Positions 16,934-25,963 of a stretch of DNA of 64,000 nt are shown here, piece after piece; position 1 is the stretch's first letter, and each line of letters starts with the position of its first letter. This DNA comes from Thiohalocapsa halophila. Lineage in GTDB: Bacteria > Pseudomonadota > Gammaproteobacteria > Chromatiales > Chromatiaceae. The notes under the pieces are model-generated. The model did no database searches, had not been told where the DNA came from, and saw only the letters and a program-made list of their open reading frames with translations. The stretch spans positions 1 through 64,000 of the forward strand of contig NZ_NRRV01000029.1 of the NCBI RefSeq assembly GCF_016583825.1, read 5' to 3'. The translations under genes were made by a program, and so were the position numbers.

Positions 16934-19900
16934 ATGCGGCGTCCTGCAGGCCCGGCTGCCCGTCCAGCATTGCTCATCGAATCCGCTCACAGAGCCGCCG
17001 CTCCGGCGACGGCTCGACACAACAGACCAAGGCATCGGCTCATGGCGCGAGGATTGCTCACCGCCGGTCTCGCCTGCGGCATGGTGCTGCTGACCAGCTG
17101 TAAGCAGCCCACCGACAGCGTGCAATGGGGCTACCGCGGCAACTCCATGATCCAAGTCTACAATCCGGCCAACGTGTCGGAGCTCGAAGGCATCAACGCC
17201 ATCCCGGAGCCAGAGCCGAGCGATCCCTACGACCCGAGCTTCCCGATGGCCACGGAAGTGCACCAGAACGTGCAGGTCTTGACCGACCTGAACGCGCTGG
17301 AGTTCGCGCGACTGATGAACGCCATGACCACCTGGATCGCCCCCGACGAGGGTTGCGCTTACTGCCACAACGCCGAGGATCTGGCGGACGACAGCAAGTA
17401 CACCAAGCAGGTGTCGCGGCAGATGCTCAAGATGACGCGCGATATCAACGCCAATTGGGAGAGCCACGTCGCCAAGACCGGCGTCACCTGCTGGACCTGC
17501 CACCGTGGCGAGCCGGTGCCGTCCGACATCTGGTTCGAAAAGCCGGAGCCGCCTCGCCCCTCCGCCCGCATCAGCGGCTGGAAGGGCGATCAAAATCTGG
17601 CCGGCGTGGCCAACAGCGGCTTCTCCTCGCTGCCCTTCGATCCAATGACACCCTTCCTGTTGGGCGACACCGACGTCCGCGTGCAGGGCACGGAGCTGCT
17701 GCCCTACGGCAACCGCCAGTCCACCAAGCAGGCGGAGTACACCTACTCCTTGATGATGTACATGTCCCAGTCCCTGGGCGTGAACTGCACCTACTGCCAC
17801 CAGACGCGCGCCATGGGCCTGTGGGAAGAGAGCACGCCGCAACGGGTGACGGCCTGGCACGGCATCCGCATGGTCCGTGACATGAACAACGCGCACCTGG
17901 AGCCGCTGCAGCCGCTGTATCCGGCGCATCGCCTCGGGCCCAAAGGCGACGCGCCGAAGGCCGCCTGCGCCACCTGCCACAAAGGCACCTACAAGCCCCT
18001 CTACGGCGAGTCCATGCTCAGCGACTATCCGTCCCTGAAGGGGGTGCTGCCGGGCCGTCTGTCGCCGGACCCCACGGAGGGCGGCACCATCCGGATCGCG
18101 CTCGCCCCCGAAGGCGTGGGACCGGCCTCGGTGGAAGAGCGCCAGGCCTTTGTCGAGATGCTCGCGGCCGCCGAAGCGGAGCAGGAACAGGCCGAGACCG
18201 CGGCGACCGACGCAGAGGCAGCCCCGGCGCCCGACGCAGATGCCGAGCCAACGGCCGCAGCACCAGCCGTCGCGGCAGCCGACGGCCCCGGCGACACGCC
18301 CGCAGCGCCGCACGCCGAAGCCCTGCCGACGCCCAGCGCCCGAACCGCGTCCATGCTCGCCGTTCTGGGCGGCACGGACACCTTCGCAGCCGCCTTCGCC
18401 AATCCGACCAAGCCGAGCCCCGAGCTCGCCTCGGACGCAGCACCGCTGCCGAAGTGGCAGGGCCTCTGGCGCTGGTGGCAGCCGCCGGCGGGCCTGTCCG
18501 CCGAAGAAGCCAAGGGTCTGGCGTCCGCAACCGACGTGGACGCCGCCCTGGGTGTGGAGCGGGCCTTGGCCTCGGTGTTCTCCGGGGCCGCAACGCCGGC
18601 CGGCGCTGCGGACGCGGATACCACACCAAAATGGCAGGGATGGCGACGCTGGCAGCCCTGGCTGCCGCGGCAAGCCGCCGCGGCGGGCGCCCTGTCCGTA
18701 GACGACATGTCGGTGGCCGAGATCGAGGTGCTACTGGCCGACGTGAGCGGCAAGCTCCAGAGCCTACGCGCCGAGCTCCAGGCCGAGCGCACCCAGCCCC
18801 GGATTCTGCAGGTGAAGGCAGCCACAGGGGCCGCACCGCTCGCGCAGGCTGCCCCCGCAGAGGCGACGCCGGCAGAGACGCCAGCCGAGCCCGGCGACGA
18901 GCCGCAGCCCGCGACCACGGAAGAGACGGCAACCACTGCCGCACAGACCCCCGCCGATAACAGCGGCGAGACCAGCGGCGAGACCAGCGGCGAGGCGACC
19001 GCCAGCGCCGACAGCGCTGCCATGGATGCCGAGACCGCCGCGGTGGCGACGGACAGCGACGAGCTGGAAGCCCACGCCGAGGCGCTCGCCACCGAGGTGG
19101 AGACGCTCCGCGACGAGCTCGCGGCCAAGACCGAGGCTCTCACGGACGCTGCGACCACCGCCGAGGCCCTGGATGCCGCTGAAGGCCGCATCGTCGCCAT
19201 GCAGGCACGGCTCGATCAAGAAACCACGGCACTGGCGCAGCAGCTCGAGGTGGTGCGCGAGCAGCGCGACGCCGTCGCCGAGGCACTGCGCGACGAGCAC
19301 GCCGACGCCATGGACGCCAAGGAGACGCGGCTCACGGCCATGCAGGCCCGCATCGACCAGCAGCGCACGGCGCTCGACCAGCAGCTTGACGTGGTCCGCG
19401 GCCAGCGCGACGTCGCCCGAGCCGAAGTCGAGGAGCGCGTCGCCGAAGAGCAGCATGCCGCGGCCTTGGCCGCTGCCGAGCGTCAGATCAACGCTATCGA
19501 GGCGCGACTTGACCAGCAGACGCACGCCCTCTCCGAGCAGCTGCAGGTCGTGCGCGGGCAGCGCGACGAGGCCGAGGGAAGCATGGTCGATTTGGTGCCC
19601 GCCGATGAGCACTATGACGCGCTGGACGCCGCCGAGGGTCAGCTCGCGGCCATGGGCGCCCGGATCAATCAGCAAACTCGGGCACTGAATCAACAACTGG
19701 AAGTGGTGCGCGCGCAGCGGGACAAGCTGGCAGTGCGGGTCGACGACAGTGTGCCTGACGACGAGCACTACGGCGCGCTGGACGCGGTCGAAGGCCAGCT
19801 CGCCGCCATGGGCGCACGTCTCGACCAGCAAACCGAGGCCCTGCGCCAGCAGCTGGAGGTGGTGCGTGCGCAGCGCGATGCCGCAGCCGATACGCCGACC

Positions 19901-21124
19901 GAAGCGGACGCGACGGGCGCCGCCGAGCCGACAGCGGTGGCGGGCATCCCGAAGGACGAGTACTACGACGCCCTCGACACCGCCGAGGAACAGCTGATCG
20001 CCATGGGCGCCCGCCTGCGCCAGCAGACCAAGGCCCTGCATCAGCAGTTAGAGGTGGTGCGCGCCCAGCGTGACGGCGCCAGGGACCAGCTGACCTCGCG
20101 CGTCCCGGCGGACGCGTACTACGATGCCCTGGATACCGCCGAGCGCGACCTAAACGCCATGGGCGCCCGCCTCGCGCAGCAGACCCAGGCCCTGCATCAG
20201 CAGCTGGAGGTGGTGCGCGAGCAGCGCAACAGCGCCCAAACGCAGGCGGCGGCGCGCATCCCCGCCGACGAGCACTATGACGCCGTCGAGTCGTTGGAAG
20301 ACCGCGTTGCCGCCATCAAGGCGCGCCTGGACCAGAACCGGCACGCGCTGGAGCAGCAGCTCGACGTGGTGCGCTCGCAGCGCGACGGCATGGTCGCAGC
20401 GGCGCAGGCGCGCGTCGCCGCCCTGGAAGAAGAGCACGCCGAGGCGCTGGAGGCCCTGCAAGCGCGCATTGCCGCGGGCGATGCCCGCCAGGCCCAGGAA
20501 AGCGAAGCCCTGCGCCAGCAGCTGGAGGTGGTGCGCGCGCAGCGCGACGCCGCCAAGGCCGCAGCGGACGAAGAGATCGCACGCCTGAACGAGCGCCTGG
20601 CGGAGACCCGGGAGCAGCTCGGCGAGACCCGCGGCGAGGTCCTGGCCACCGAAGAGGCCCTGGCCGACGCCCGGGATACGGCGGCGCGAGCCGAGGCCCT
20701 GACCGACACGGCGGCGGCGCTCGGCGGCGAGGTCACCGACGCGGGCATCGTCGTCAACCTCGGCGGCGATCGACTGCGCTTCGCCAGCGGCAGTGCCGCC
20801 CTGCCCGCCGGCGAGCTGCCCGACCTGGATCGCACCGCCGAGCTGCTGGCCGAGCGCCCGGAGCTCACGGCCCGCGTCGAGGGGCACACCGACAGCGTCG
20901 GCAGCCGCGCCATCAACCAGTCACTGTCTCAGCAGCGGGCCGAGGCCGTGATGGATGCGCTGGTCGAGCGCGGGGTGGATCCCGCGCGTCTCGCCGCCGA
21001 GGGCGTGGGGCCGGACCGCCCCATCGCCAGCAATGCCACGGCCGCCGGCCGCAGCCAGAACCGGCGCGTCGAGATCGTCGTCACCACCCGCGAGCAGGTG
21101 GCCACCGGCAGCGGCGATCAGTAG
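16934..21124 (+). CDS. PufC-type tetraheme cytochrome fused to coiled-coil repeats and an OmpA domain
   Basis: A 1396-residue fusion. Residues 38-56 are a lipoprotein signal (lipobox LTSC, lipid on Cys56). Residues 57-400 are a full reaction-centre cytochrome subunit: VQWGYRGNSMIQVYN at the front and four heme motifs, CAYCH (141-145), CWTCH (186-190), CTYCH (285-289) and CATCH (345-349), each with Met- or His-bearing helices before them. Residues 400-700 are a linker rich in Ala, Glu, Pro and Thr with two KWQG tryptophan motifs. Residues about 740-1210 are nine coiled-coil repeats. Residues about 1255-1390 are an OmpA domain (GHTDSVGSRAINQSLSQQRA, then NRRVEIVV) that binds peptidoglycan. GGAGG at 16922 supports the ATG at 16934; a start at 17042 (MARGLLTAG) would give a more normal signal peptide. 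Normal PufC ends near residue 380. The heme domain should be membrane-anchored in the periplasm and tethered to the wall. No pufLM genes are near. Confidence 0.9.
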   Translation: MRRPAGPAARPALLIESAHRAAAPATARHNRPRHRLMARGLLTAGLACGMVLLTSCKQPTDSVQWGYRGNSMIQVYNPANVSELEGINAIPEPEPSDPYDPSFPMATEVHQNVQVLTDLNALEFARLMNAMTTWIAPDEGCAYCHNAEDLADDSKYTKQVSRQMLKMTRDINANWESHVAKTGVTCWTCHRGEPVPSDIWFEKPEPPRPSARISGWKGDQNLAGVANSGFSSLPFDPMTPFLLGDTDVRVQGTELLPYGNRQSTKQAEYTYSLMMYMSQSLGVNCTYCHQTRAMGLWEESTPQRVTAWHGIRMVRDMNNAHLEPLQPLYPAHRLGPKGDAPKAACATCHKGTYKPLYGESMLSDYPSLKGVLPGRLSPDPTEGGTIRIALAPEGVGPASVEERQAFVEMLAAAEAEQEQAETAATDAEAAPAPDADAEPTAAAPAVAAADGPGDTPAAPHAEALPTPSARTASMLAVLGGTDTFAAAFANPTKPSPELASDAAPLPKWQGLWRWWQPPAGLSAEEAKGLASATDVDAALGVERALASVFSGAATPAGAADADTTPKWQGWRRWQPWLPRQAAAAGALSVDDMSVAEIEVLLADVSGKLQSLRAELQAERTQPRILQVKAATGAAPLAQAAPAEATPAETPAEPGDEPQPATTEETATTAAQTPADNSGETSGETSGEATASADSAAMDAETAAVATDSDELEAHAEALATEVETLRDELAAKTEALTDAATTAEALDAAEGRIVAMQARLDQETTALAQQLEVVREQRDAVAEALRDEHADAMDAKETRLTAMQARIDQQRTALDQQLDVVRGQRDVARAEVEERVAEEQHAAALAAAERQINAIEARLDQQTHALSEQLQVVRGQRDEAEGSMVDLVPADEHYDALDAAEGQLAAMGARINQQTRALNQQLEVVRAQRDKLAVRVDDSVPDDEHYGALDAVEGQLAAMGARLDQQTEALRQQLEVVRAQRDAAADTPTEADATGAAEPTAVAGIPKDEYYDALDTAEEQLIAMGARLRQQTKALHQQLEVVRAQRDGARDQLTSRVPADAYYDALDTAERDLNAMGARLAQQTQALHQQLEVVREQRNSAQTQAAARIPADEHYDAVESLEDRVAAIKARLDQNRHALEQQLDVVRSQRDGMVAAAQARVAALEEEHAEALEALQARIAAGDARQAQESEALRQQLEVVRAQRDAAKAAADEEIARLNERLAETREQLGETRGEVLATEEALADARDTAARAEALTDTAAALGGEVTDAGIVVNLGGDRLRFASGSAALPAGELPDLDRTAELLAERPELTARVEGHTDSVGSRAINQSLSQQRAEAVMDALVERGVDPARLAAEGVGPDRPIASNATAAGRSQNRRVEIVVTTREQVATGSGDQ
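19205..20555 (+). repeat. Nine-fold intragenic repeat encoding a coiled coil
   Basis: Within the fusion gene, nine copies of a unit of about 140-195 bp encode the core QQTxALxQQLEVVRxQRD, usually preceded by YDALDxAExQLxAMGARL. The copies start near residues 758 (first) and 1184 (last). DNA similarity between copies is high, so the array probably grew by tandem duplication and may vary between strains. Confidence 0.85.
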
Positions 21125-21152
21125 GACCGCAACCGCGCCGGCCCCCGACCCA

Positions 21153-21173
21153 GGCGCTGCGTCGCGCAGCGCC
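21153..21173 (+). terminator. Hairpin after the PufC fusion gene
   Basis: GGCGCTGCG (21153-21161), loop TCG, CGCAGCGCC (21165-21173): a perfect 9-bp stem 28 nt after the stop. It has no T-run. It probably marks the end of the cluster transcript. Confidence 0.55.
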
Positions 21174-21243
21174 GGGGCCAATCTACGACGCAGGCTTCGG
21201 CCGGCCACCGGCACACACCTCAAGACTGCGCAGCAAGGTCCGC

Positions 21244-21933
21244 CTAACCGCCACTCGCATCCGCAGCGCTCGTCGCAGGTGACTGCCCGTCCACGGTCAG
21301 CGCAGCGAGCAGTCCGCCCTGTGCGAGCAACAGGGTCAGTGCCAGCACCCCGGTGGCTACCAGGGTGACGAGCAGCACCAGGTAGCTGCGGCGCAGCCAC
21401 AGGTACTTGCGGTGCAGCACCCGTGCACTGGCGTGTAGGTCGGCGGCAATGGCGTCGTACACGTAGCTATCGGCCGCGAGCACCCTTGCTATTTCCGCAC
21501 GGAAGTCGTCCGCGTCCAGCGCTGCGGCATGACCGAAGAACAGCAGGTTCCTGCGACGTCTCGGCCACTGCCGCGACTGGCGGAGATTGCGCAGGTTCGG
21601 AATCAGCACCAGGATGGCGAGCAAGGCCGCAAGCAGCGCCCCGGACAACAGCACCATGACCACCGGATGCGGACTGCCGTCGAGCAGAGAGCCGCCGGAG
21701 ACCGTGATCATCAACAACGCCAGCGTCAGCACGATGTTGGCCTTCTGGTCTGCCAGCAGAATGAGCTGGACCTGGTTCTGCTGCTGGGTGCGCAGCAGGT
21801 AATCCACCGCGCCGCGGGCGCGCACGCCGTCGAAGGGAGTCGGCTGCGCGCCACCGGGCTGGTCGTCGCGAGGGCGATGGTCCGCAGTCTCCCGTTCCTG
21901 GTGGCTTTCGGGCGAAACTGTGCGCATGTGCAA
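21244..21933 (-). CDS. Pycsar-effector-like membrane protein (DUF5706)
   Basis: This 229-residue protein has the layout of the PycTM/DUF5706 family. A helix LILLADQKANIVLTLALLMITVSGG leads into the first pair of membrane segments (about 60-115). A cytoplasmic helical part follows with NLLFFGHAAALDADDFRAEI and YDAIAADLHASARVLHRKYLWLRRSY, then a last membrane segment. In Pycsar anti-phage systems such proteins are opened by cyclic CMP or UMP and damage the membrane. Their usual partner, a pyrimidine cyclase, is not within the window, so defence activity is uncertain; many DUF5706 proteins occur alone. It is convergent with the PufC fusion gene. The exact start is unsure because the first 40 residues are polar and poorly conserved. 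Confidence 0.7.
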   Translation of the reverse strand: MHMRTVSPESHQERETADHRPRDDQPGGAQPTPFDGVRARGAVDYLLRTQQQNQVQLILLADQKANIVLTLALLMITVSGGSLLDGSPHPVVMVLLSGALLAALLAILVLIPNLRNLRQSRQWPRRRRNLLFFGHAAALDADDFRAEIARVLAADSYVYDAIAADLHASARVLHRKYLWLRRSYLVLLVTLVATGVLALTLLLAQGGLLAALTVDGQSPATSAADASGG

Positions 21934-22236
21934 TCAGGCTTCAGGCAGTGTGTTGCCAGCTAGGATGCCTTCCTGGGCGGCACCCGGGCGGATGCAGCGC
22001 CCGCCAGTGTGCCGCAGACCGAAGCTCCAGGCCAGCGCAGGACAGGCCCGGTGCTCGGCCTCGATGCCAAGGCCCGGGCTGCCGCGGCACCTGCACAGCC
22101 GGCTGACGCGCGGATGCGACGCCAGACCTACGGCCCGGGCCTTTGGCCGGGCCACATGTACAGCCGCGCTGCGCTCCACAGCCTACGGTTGCAGCGCCGA
22201 GTCGCTCGGCAGTGGCCGAACAGGATAGCGCCAGCC

Positions 22237-23475
22237 ATGATCCGGCTCCTCTCCACACTCCTCGCGCTGCTCACGCTAGCCGCCGTCGGCGGCCTAGCCG
22301 CGGTGCTGCTGATCTTGGAGCCGACGCCCTCGGTCACTGGAACCGCCGACCTGGCGGCCACGGAGCTGCGGGACTTCGCCCACCTGGTGCGCGGCACGGA
22401 CCTGGATAACCCAGGCGTCAAATCCGCCCGTCTGACGCCGCCCAAGCTGAACGCCATGGTGGACTTCGCCGCGCGCCGCGTCGGCGGTCACGCCCGACTC
22501 AAGCCCGCCCGCGGCGGCGCGGCGCTGCGGGCGAGCTTCCCCTTGGGCCGAGACCTGGGCTATGCCAACTTCCACGTCGAGCTGCGCGAGACCGCCGGCA
22601 TCCCTGCGGTCGCCGCCGCCCGCGTCGGCGGCCTCCCCCTCCCGGCCGGCCTGGTGGACCGGGTACTGCGACGAGGCCTGGACGAGGTCGCGGCCGCCGG
22701 CGAGCTCCTGCGGGTGGACTTCGACGCCGACCAGGTGGAGGTGATCTACCGTCTGCGGGCCGATGCCAAGGTTGCCGCCCTGCTGGACGATGACGAGCAA
22801 CGCCGGCTCAAGGTGCGCCAGGCCCAGCTCGCCGCCATCGTCGCCCGCCAGCACCGGGCCGGCGCGCTCCAGCTGGCGCCGCTACTCTCGGGGCTGCTGG
22901 CGGAGCCCAGCGGCGTCCTCGGGCGCGACGGCCAGCCCGACCCGGTGGCGGATAACGGCGCCGCGCTGCTGGTGCTCGCCGCCTATGTCAACCGCCGCCG
23001 GCTGCCGGTGCCCACCACCGGTCCGGCGCCGGAGCCGCGCACCGTGGTGCTGCGCGGGCGCCACGACCTGGCCCAGCACTTCAGCATCTCCGCAGCCACC
23101 GCGGCCAAGGGCGGCAGCGCGCTCTCACACCTGGTCGGGCTGGCCAAGGAGCTCTCGGACGCCGACGGCGGCAGCGGCTTCAGCTTTGCCGACATGCTCG
23201 CCAACCGCGCCGGCATCCGCCTGGCGGAGCTGGCCACGGACTCCGCAGACAGCGCCCGTCACCTGCGCCGCATGGCCCGCGCCGGGCTCACCGAGGCGGA
23301 CATCATGCCGAGCCCCGCGGGCCTGCCCGAGGGCATGCAGGAGGCGGTGCTGTTGCGCACCATCGGCACCCCCTCCAGCGCGGCCTACGCGCAGCTGGTG
23401 GATCACATCGACCGGCGCATCGACGCCACCCGACTCCATCGCACCCTGCCGTTTTCGAAGCCGCCCCCATCCTGA
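22237..23475 (+). CDS. Exported or membrane-anchored protein of unknown function
   Basis: I do not recognise this 412-residue protein. It starts with one hydrophobic segment (MIRLLSTLLALLTLAAVGGLAAVLLILEP), a signal anchor, so the rest should be periplasmic. The remainder is rich in Ala, Leu and Arg. It has a segment LTPPKLNAMVDFAARRVGG, a helix DDDEQRRLKVRQAQLAAIVARQH and a late conserved-looking block RHDLAQHFSISAATAAKGGSALSHLVGLAKELSDADGGSGFSF split over residues 285-330. That last block, with two His and GFSFADMLANRAG, looks enzyme-like but I cannot assign it. It is flanked by the DUF5706 gene (divergent) and a HerA-like ATPase (convergent). Confidence 0.75.
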   Translation: MIRLLSTLLALLTLAAVGGLAAVLLILEPTPSVTGTADLAATELRDFAHLVRGTDLDNPGVKSARLTPPKLNAMVDFAARRVGGHARLKPARGGAALRASFPLGRDLGYANFHVELRETAGIPAVAAARVGGLPLPAGLVDRVLRRGLDEVAAAGELLRVDFDADQVEVIYRLRADAKVAALLDDDEQRRLKVRQAQLAAIVARQHRAGALQLAPLLSGLLAEPSGVLGRDGQPDPVADNGAALLVLAAYVNRRRLPVPTTGPAPEPRTVVLRGRHDLAQHFSISAATAAKGGSALSHLVGLAKELSDADGGSGFSFADMLANRAGIRLAELATDSADSARHLRRMARAGLTEADIMPSPAGLPEGMQEAVLLRTIGTPSSAAYAQLVDHIDRRIDATRLHRTLPFSKPPPS

Positions 23476-23490
23476 CCGGGAGAAAAATAG

Positions 23491-23575
23491 CTCGCGCGGA
23501 GACGCAAAGGCGCAGAGAGGAAGGGCAGTGCCCTGGTGAAATCGACCGCTGCGCGCGCTCTTCACTTTGCGTCTC
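23491..23575. repeat. Inverted GACGCAAAG repeat between convergent genes
   Basis: GAGACGCAAAG (23499-23509) and CTTTGCGTCTC (23565-23575) are perfect 11-bp arms 55 bp apart, in the short gap between two convergent stops. The right arm overlaps the stop of the HerA-like gene. Similar GGAGACGCAAAGGCGC elements are widespread in proteobacterial intergenic DNA. It may act as a two-way terminator. Confidence 0.6.
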
Positions 23576-25049
23576 AGCGCCGCCGCGGCCCGCCGAACAG
23601 GGAGCCGAGCTTGCCCCGCGCCAGTTGCCGACCGAGCTGGGTGCCGAGGGAGCGCATGGCGCTCACCGCAAAGGCCTCCAGCGGTGTTTGCGGGGTGGCG
23701 CCGGGCCGGCTGCGGCGCACTGGTGGCGGCGGCTCGGCGGCGGCCTCGGCCGCGCGCGCCGCTTGCTCGGCCATCAGCTTCAAGGTCTCGTATGCGGAGT
23801 CGCGATCCAGCGTCTGCTCGTAGACGCCGGCCACCGGCGATGCGGCCAACAATGCTTGGCGCTCCGCGACGGTGATGGGCCCGAGGCGGCTGCCGGGCGG
23901 CGCCACCTTGATGCGCTCCACGACGCCGGGAATGCCCTCGGCGTCCAGCGTAGAGGCCAGGGCCTCACCCACGCCCAGCGCCGTGATCGCGGCCTCGGTG
24001 TCAAGGTCCGGATTCTGGCGGAAGGTCTGCGCCGCCACACGCACGGCCTTTTGATCCCGCGGTGTGTAGGCGCGCAGCGCATGCTGCACCCGGTTGCCGA
24101 GCTGTCCCAGCACGCGATCCGGCACATCCATCGGATTCTGGGTCACGAAATAGACGCCGACGCCCTTGGAGCGGATCAGCCGCACCACCTGCTCCACCGT
24201 GTCGACGAGCACGTCCGGGGCACCGTCGAAGAGCAGGTGCGCCTCGTCGAAGAAGAACACCAGCACCGGCTGGTCCGGGTCACCCAGCTCCGGCAGCTGC
24301 TCGAAGAGCTCCGACAGCAGCCAGAGCAGGAAGGTGGCGTAGAGCTGCGGGCTGCGGATCAGCTTGTCCGCCGCCAGCACGTTGACCATGCCGTGGCCGG
24401 CGGCATCGCGCCGCATCAGGTCCTGCAAGTCCAGGGCCGGCTCGCCGAACAGCCGGTCGCCGCCCTGGGTCTCCAGGGTCAGCAGCCGGCGCTGGATGGC
24501 GCCGACGGAGGCCGACGATACATTGCCGAAGGTGGTGCGCAGCGCCGCCGCGTTCTCCGCCACGTGATTCAACATGGCGCGCAGGTCCTTCAGGTCCAGC
24601 AGCAGCAGGCCGTTGTCGTCGGCGACGCGGAAGCAGATATTGAGCACGCCCTCCTGAACGTCGTTCAGCTCCAGCAGGCGCGCGAGCAGCAGCGGGCCCA
24701 TTTCGCTGATGGTGGTGCGCACCGGGTGGCCTTGCTCGCCGAAGAGGTCCCAGCAAGTGACCGGGCACGGGGCGTAGGCGAAGCCCTCGCTGCGCGCCAG
24801 GTCCAGCGCCGCCACGCGCTCGGCCACCTTGTCGCTGTCGCCGCCGGCCTGGCTGATGCCGGCGAGGTCGCCTTTCACGTCCGCCACGAATACGGGCACG
24901 CCGCGGCGGCTGAAGCGCTCGGCCAAACGCTGCAGGGTCACCGTCTTGCCCGTGCCCGTGGCGCCCGCCACCAGCCCGTGGCGATTGGCCATATCCGGGC
25001 GGATCAGCACTGGCCGCTCGCCCTTGCCCACCAGGATGGCGTCTGTCAT
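23574..25049 (-). CDS. HerA-like ATPase, DUF853 (YjgR type)
   Basis: This 491-residue cytoplasmic ATPase shows Walker [19 protein letters not shown] near residue 30, DVKGDLAG after it, Walker [16 protein letters not shown] near 250 and a C-terminal part with [19 protein letters not shown]. These are the marks of the DUF853/HerA-C family related to YjgR of E. coli. Its cellular role is unknown; DNA or RNA translocation is presumed from HerA/FtsK kinship. The ATG at 25049 ([10 protein letters not shown]) is chosen because the extension to 25217 is not conserved in style. The C-terminus is Arg/Pro rich ([11 protein letters not shown]) and ends [14 protein letters not shown]. It is divergent from the next gene. 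Confidence 0.88.
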   Translation of the reverse strand: MTDAILVGKGERPVLIRPDMANRHGLVAGATGTGKTVTLQRLAERFSRRGVPVFVADVKGDLAGISQAGGDSDKVAERVAALDLARSEGFAYAPCPVTCWDLFGEQGHPVRTTISEMGPLLLARLLELNDVQEGVLNICFRVADDNGLLLLDLKDLRAMLNHVAENAAALRTTFGNVSSASVGAIQRRLLTLETQGGDRLFGEPALDLQDLMRRDAAGHGMVNVLAADKLIRSPQLYATFLLWLLSELFEQLPELGDPDQPVLVFFFDEAHLLFDGAPDVLVDTVEQVVRLIRSKGVGVYFVTQNPMDVPDRVLGQLGNRVQHALRAYTPRDQKAVRVAAQTFRQNPDLDTEAAITALGVGEALASTLDAEGIPGVVERIKVAPPGSRLGPITVAERQALLAASPVAGVYEQTLDRDSAYETLKLMAEQAARAAEAAAEPPPPVRRSRPGATPQTPLEAFAVSAMRSLGTQLGRQLARGKLGSLFGGPRRR

Positions 25050-25215
25050 CACTGCCCCCGACTCTGTGCACGCACTGATTAATGCGGATGCCCTCCCCGA
25101 GCGCAGTATGTTGCCGCCCCGCTTGGCGCGGCAAGACCGATGGACCGCCAGGTTGCCCAGACGCCGGGCGGTCACCGACAATGCCCGACCAGGATACAGC
25201 CGGAGTCCAGCGCCC

Positions 25216-25869
25216 ATGTTTTACGCCGTCGACGAGGTCGAGCGCCGCCGCGGCAAGGCACCGCACGAGCTGGCCATGATCAACCTGCTGCTGTTCAACC
25301 TGCTTATCGGCGTGGCACTGCTGGCGGGCTCCATGGCAGAGCCGGATTCCCTCATCCACAGGCTCAAGTGGCTGGCGGTGGCGGTGCCCCTGGTGGCGTC
25401 GCTGGCGGTCATGGTGCTCAGCTGGGTGCGCGCCGCACGGGCGAAGGCGCAGGGGACCTGGTTCGCCGCTGCGCACTGGCAGCTCAGCGCCCGGCGCTGG
25501 CGGCTGCTGCTGGCGGCCTATGTTCTGAGTGCCGGCGTGGTGAGCCTGGCCTTTGTCGGTTGCGACGGCGACACCGCGGCCTTCGAGGCGCGCATCGCCG
25601 AGCTGCCGCCGGCTATGCAGGCCATGGAGCGCAGCAAGGCGGCCTCCCAGGATATGGGCGCCGCCATCTGGGCACGCATCGGCGTCGTACCGCTGCTGCT
25701 GACCGTGATGACGCTGATCATGCTGGAGTCGGGTGCGCTCTACCAAGCGGGCCGCGGCGAGGTGCCCGACGGCGTCGCCGAGCGGCTACCGCCGCCCCCG
25801 GATCTGCCGGGCTATGCGAGTCCCGCCGAGCGGGACGCAGCCATGGCGGGGGATCAGGCTCGCGGTTGA
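25216..25869 (+). CDS. Four-helix membrane protein of unknown function
   Basis: This 217-residue protein has four predicted membrane helices: about 22-38 ([17 protein letters not shown]), 50-70, 98-118 and 158-175 ([17 protein letters not shown]). No known domain is recognised. The first 20 residues ([17 protein letters not shown]) and the C-terminal 40 residues are polar and likely cytoplasmic. It is divergent from the HerA-like gene and convergent with a pair of small membrane proteins, so it is probably a single-gene transcript. Confidence 0.7.
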   Translation: MFYAVDEVERRRGKAPHELAMINLLLFNLLIGVALLAGSMAEPDSLIHRLKWLAVAVPLVASLAVMVLSWVRAARAKAQGTWFAAAHWQLSARRWRLLLAAYVLSAGVVSLAFVGCDGDTAAFEARIAELPPAMQAMERSKAASQDMGAAIWARIGVVPLLLTVMTLIMLESGALYQAGRGEVPDGVAERLPPPPDLPGYASPAERDAAMAGDQARG

Positions 25870-25963
25870 GTCTCGGCCCGCTGCGACGCGCGCGCAGGGG
25901 GCGAGGCCCGCGCGCCTGCCATCGGTGCGCGCAGTGCTGCGGCCCGTGCGGCCCGCATCCGGC

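Noticed and set aside
16934-18060. Ordinary photosynthetic puf operon
   Set aside because: Only the PufC domain is present; pufL, pufM and antenna genes are absent from the flanks.
18764-20041. 425-residue minus-strand open frame with Leu/His-rich repeats
   Set aside because: It mirrors the coiled-coil repeats of the PufC fusion and has no start or family support.
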